6,704 bases of DNA from JADLDB01 sp040752975 (GTDB lineage: Bacteria; Myxococcota; Myxococcia; Myxococcales; Myxococcaceae): the NCBI GenBank assembly GCA_040752975.1, contig JBFMHF010000243.1, positions 1-6,704 on the forward strand, in the 5' to 3' direction. The position numbers and the translations under genes are program-made. This document shows positions 4,317 to 6,704 of the stretch, one piece after another (the first letter of the stretch is position 1; every line of letters starts with the position of its first letter). The notes under the pieces are model-generated. The model was not told the DNA's origin and searched no databases. It saw only the letters and a list, made by a program, of their open reading frames with translations.

Positions 4317-6704
4317 AGCGCGTGCTTGTACAGCACACGCTTGGCCTCGCGGTAGAGCGGATCGTTGAGCAGGACGGTGGTGAGCATGCGGCGGGCCTCG
4401 TCGCCGCCGCCGTTCCGGGCCTCGACGTCGGCCATGATCACCTTCGCGCCAAGCAGCGACGGGTTGAACTTCACCGCGGCCGTCGCCTCCACCTTGGCCT
4501 GATCGGCCCGGTTGGACGCCATCAGCGTGAGGCCGTTGGCGTAGTGCACCAGGGCGTTGGTCTTGCTCGAGTCGAGGCCGCGGCCGTTCATGCGGCTCGC
4601 TGTCCCGAGATCCTTCTTCTTGAGCGCCAATAGCGCGCGGTAGGCGTAGGCGTTCGCGTTGCGGGAATCGATGGCTGTCACCTTCGCGAAGTGCTTCTCG
4701 GCGCTCGCCGGATCAGCGGAGAACCAGGCCACCAGCCCTTCGCACAGGTGCGGGTTGGGATCCTCAGCCGCGTTCGACGACAGCGCGAGGAAGGCGCCCG
4801 CGGCCGGCGCGAGGATGTCCGCGGGGCGCAGGTAGAGGTGCGTCAGAGACCCGACCGGCAGCGAGCCCGGATCGAGCTTGAGGCCGCGCTTGAGGCACAG
4901 CTCCCAGGCCTTGCCGTCCTTGCGGGCGCGCGCGGCGGCGGCGGCGGCGAGGAGCAACGCGTCGGCCCGGCGTCCGTCGGACTCCTGTACGCCAGACAGC
5001 ACCCGCACCGCGTCCTCGAGGCGATCCTCGGCGACCAGCAGGCGGCCCTCGAGGGTGGCCTCGAGGTACTTGTCCGACAGCCGGCCCTTCAGCGCGTCCA
5101 GTTCCATGCGCGCGCTCGAGGCCACGCCCTTGTTGAGCAGCACCAGGAAGCGCTGCAGCCGGGCCGGCACGGAGTCGGGCGTCAGCTCCAACGACTGATC
5201 GAGGAGATCCGAGGCGCGGTTCTGATCGCCCGCGAGCCGCGCAAGAATCGCCAGGTGCAGCAACGCGTCGGCGCGCTCTCCGCGGGTGATCTCCTTGTCG
5301 TCGACCAGCGCCTGCAGCGCCGCCTGCGCCCCCGCGCTGTCCCCGAGGTGCTGGTAGGAGAGGATCGCCAGGCCCAGGCGCGGACGTCCGCTCCGGGGCG
5401 CCGCCGCCTTCGCCGCCTCCAACACCTTCTTCGCCTTCGGCACCTCGCCCACGTCGACGTAGAGGCGGGCGAGCTCCTCCGCGGCCTCCCACTGGTCCTT
5501 GTCCAGCTCGAGGCGACGCTCGAGGTTGGCCACCGCGTCCTTGTAGCGGCCCTGCGAGGCGGCCAGCTGCGCCATGAAGAAGTAGCTGCGCTTGATCTTC
5601 GGATCGAGCGCGAGCGCGTCTTTGAAGCTGGAGTCGGCGAGCTGCGGGTTCTTCGTGAGGAACGTCTGGCCGATGGCGAGCGCGGCCAGCGCTTTGTCCG
5701 ACGGGTCGGGGCTGTTTTTTCCGCGCTCGGCGAGCACCTTGATGTCGTTGGGGTTGGCCCCGCGGGCGATGAGGAAGTGCGCGTGGGCGACGAAGACGCG
5801 GGGGCTGCCGCTGCGCTGCTCTGCGGCGGTCAACATCGCCTCGGCGGACGCCGCGGTCTGCTCGTCGATCTGCGCGGCCCGGCCGAAGGCGAGGGCCAAC
5901 ACCCAGCCGGCGACGGCGCGATCGTTGGAGCTGTCGAGCACCAGCGCCTTCTGGAACTCCTCTTCGGCGTCGAGATAGCTGAGCGTCGTGTCCTTCGCCA
6001 GCAGCTCTTCGCCGCTGTCCACGTACGTCTTGGCGCCCTTCGACGACTCGCCCTGCAGCTCGGGGTAGTTGAGCCGCCACTGCTGAATGACGCCCTCGGC
6101 CGGCTTGGGGCCCGTCTGACCCTTCACCACCAGCGGCGGGGGCTTCTTCGCCCAGGGCTTCTTGATGACGATGGCGATGCCGATGCCCAGCACCACGACG
6201 ATCCCGATGATCAGGGCGATCACCTTGCCCTGCCCGCCGGCCTCGTCGCGGGCGCGCAGCGCCGATCGCACCGCGCTCAACTCCGGGGCGGTGGGAGGCG
6301 GGACGTCGAAGTTCGGCGCCGGAGGTGCGGCCTGGGCCTGGGACACCTGCGCTGGCGTGAGGCGCTTGTGGATGCCTGAGGCGTCGACCTTCTCCACCCG
6401 GCCGGCGTCGGTGTCGGGCGTCGGTTGATCGATCGACTGCTGCGCTTTGTTCCGGCAGTCGTCGCAGACGCCCAGCGCCTGGTCGAAGGGGTCGGTCATC
6501 ACCTTCCCGCACGACTTGCACTTGCTGCCGGTGACACCGGACGACGTGGGCCCCCCGCCGAGCGAGTCGAAGCTGACAGCGGTGCCCGGGCCCGCGCTGG
6601 GCACGCTGGGCACGCTCGGCTTGGGCGGCGGCGGAGGCCGGGGCGGACCGTCGACGAACTCGAGCGCGGACGATCCGGCCGGCGCCGGCGGCGGCGGGCC
6701 GCCG
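4313..6704 (-). CDS. Zinc-ribbon, single-membrane-helix, tetratricopeptide-repeat protein (5' partial)
   Basis: The frame is open from the right edge to TGA at 4313-4315, about 796 residues. A GTG at 6611-6613 is a possible start, but it has no ribosome-binding site and the 30 codons before it are open, so I take the gene to begin outside the window. Counting from that GTG as residue 1, the upstream part is proline-rich (PPRPPPPPKPS). Next come CKSC (32-35) and CDDC (50-53), a four-cysteine zinc ribbon with a 14-residue spacing (bases 6455-6520); a proline/alanine linker; one hydrophobic helix at 131-150 (bases 6164-6223), followed by basic KKPWAKK; and about 580 residues of helical repeats. 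TPR-like units are clear at about 212-241, 308-338, 342-375, 376-406, 449-480, 655-685 and 686-719, for example AQLAASQGRYKDAVANLERRLELD. The known role of such repeats is protein binding, so a membrane-bound assembly scaffold or sensor is plausible. The specific function is unknown and the topology is ambiguous, because both flanks of the helix are basic. It heads the purD-lptF-lptG cluster. Confidence 0.88.
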   Translation of the reverse strand, partial: GGPPPPAPAGSSALEFVDGPPRPPPPPKPSVPSVPSAGPGTAVSFDSLGGGPTSSGVTGSKCKSCGKVMTDPFDQALGVCDDCRNKAQQSIDQPTPDTDAGRVEKVDASGIHKRLTPAQVSQAQAAPPAPNFDVPPPTAPELSAVRSALRARDEAGGQGKVIALIIGIVVVLGIGIAIVIKKPWAKKPPPLVVKGQTGPKPAEGVIQQWRLNYPELQGESSKGAKTYVDSGEELLAKDTTLSYLDAEEEFQKALVLDSSNDRAVAGWVLALAFGRAAQIDEQTAASAEAMLTAAEQRSGSPRVFVAHAHFLIARGANPNDIKVLAERGKNSPDPSDKALAALAIGQTFLTKNPQLADSSFKDALALDPKIKRSYFFMAQLAASQGRYKDAVANLERRLELDKDQWEAAEELARLYVDVGEVPKAKKVLEAAKAAAPRSGRPRLGLAILSYQHLGDSAGAQAALQALVDDKEITRGERADALLHLAILARLAGDQNRASDLLDQSLELTPDSVPARLQRFLVLLNKGVASSARMELDALKGRLSDKYLEATLEGRLLVAEDRLEDAVRVLSGVQESDGRRADALLLAAAAAARARKDGKAWELCLKRGLKLDPGSLPVGSLTHLYLRPADILAPAAGAFLALSSNAAEDPNPHLCEGLVAWFSADPASAEKHFAKVTAIDSRNANAYAYRALLALKKKDLGTASRMNGRGLDSSKTNALVHYANGLTLMASNRADQAKVEATAAVKFNPSLLGAKVIMADVEARNGGGDEARRMLTTVLLNDPLYREAKRVLYKHAL

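Noticed and set aside
2220..4355. 711-codon plus-strand open frame antisense to lptF and purD
   Set aside because: The translation is rich in R, H, Q and L with no family motif, whereas the opposite strand encodes PurD and LptF with all their signatures. Long antisense frames are expected in DNA with such high GC at third positions.
4691..6379. 562-codon plus-strand and 585-codon minus-strand (4764-6521) open frames overlapping the TPR gene
   Set aside because: Both are low-complexity arginine/glycine/glutamine-rich shadows. The frame with the zinc ribbon, membrane helix and TPR repeats is clearly the coding one.

Overview
The window is GC-rich DNA, with codon third positions in the real genes almost always G or C. 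It looks like a chromosomal housekeeping and envelope region of a high-GC Gram-negative bacterium. The style of the proteins (a zinc-ribbon/proline-rich/TPR membrane protein beside lipopolysaccharide-export genes, with frequent GTG starts) suggests Myxococcota. That placement is inferred from general appearance only, because no rRNA or other strict marker is present. I see no mobile element, tRNA, rRNA or CRISPR array.

Layout, left to right. Positions 1-403 (+) hold the C-terminal end of a membrane protein whose start lies left of the window. It resembles the last membrane helix and periplasmic tail of a GT39/ArnT-type glycosyltransferase. Positions 404-852 form a convergent intergenic region with no convincing gene. 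Most of it is a degenerate, C-rich tandem repeat (six copies of an 18-base core spaced 43-55 bases), followed by a small imperfect hairpin at 761-778.

The rest of the window is one minus-strand gene cluster, read from right to left. It starts with a large TPR protein that has a zinc ribbon and a single membrane helix (4313-6704, its start beyond the right edge). Next come purD (3063-4316), lptF (1956-3053) and lptG (853-1959). The junctions are very tight: a 4-base GTGA overlap, a 9-base gap, and another 4-base GTGA overlap. The four genes are therefore almost certainly one operon with translational coupling.

How the genes relate: LptF and LptG are the two membrane subunits of the LptB2FG transporter, which extracts lipopolysaccharide from the inner membrane. 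PurD catalyses the second step of de novo purine synthesis. The TPR protein is probably a membrane-anchored scaffold of unknown role. Joining an IMP-pathway gene to the essential LPS exporter in one coupled transcript is the most notable organisational point. I see no convincing new defence, mobile or biosynthetic system here; the repeat array and the TPR protein are the least explained parts.
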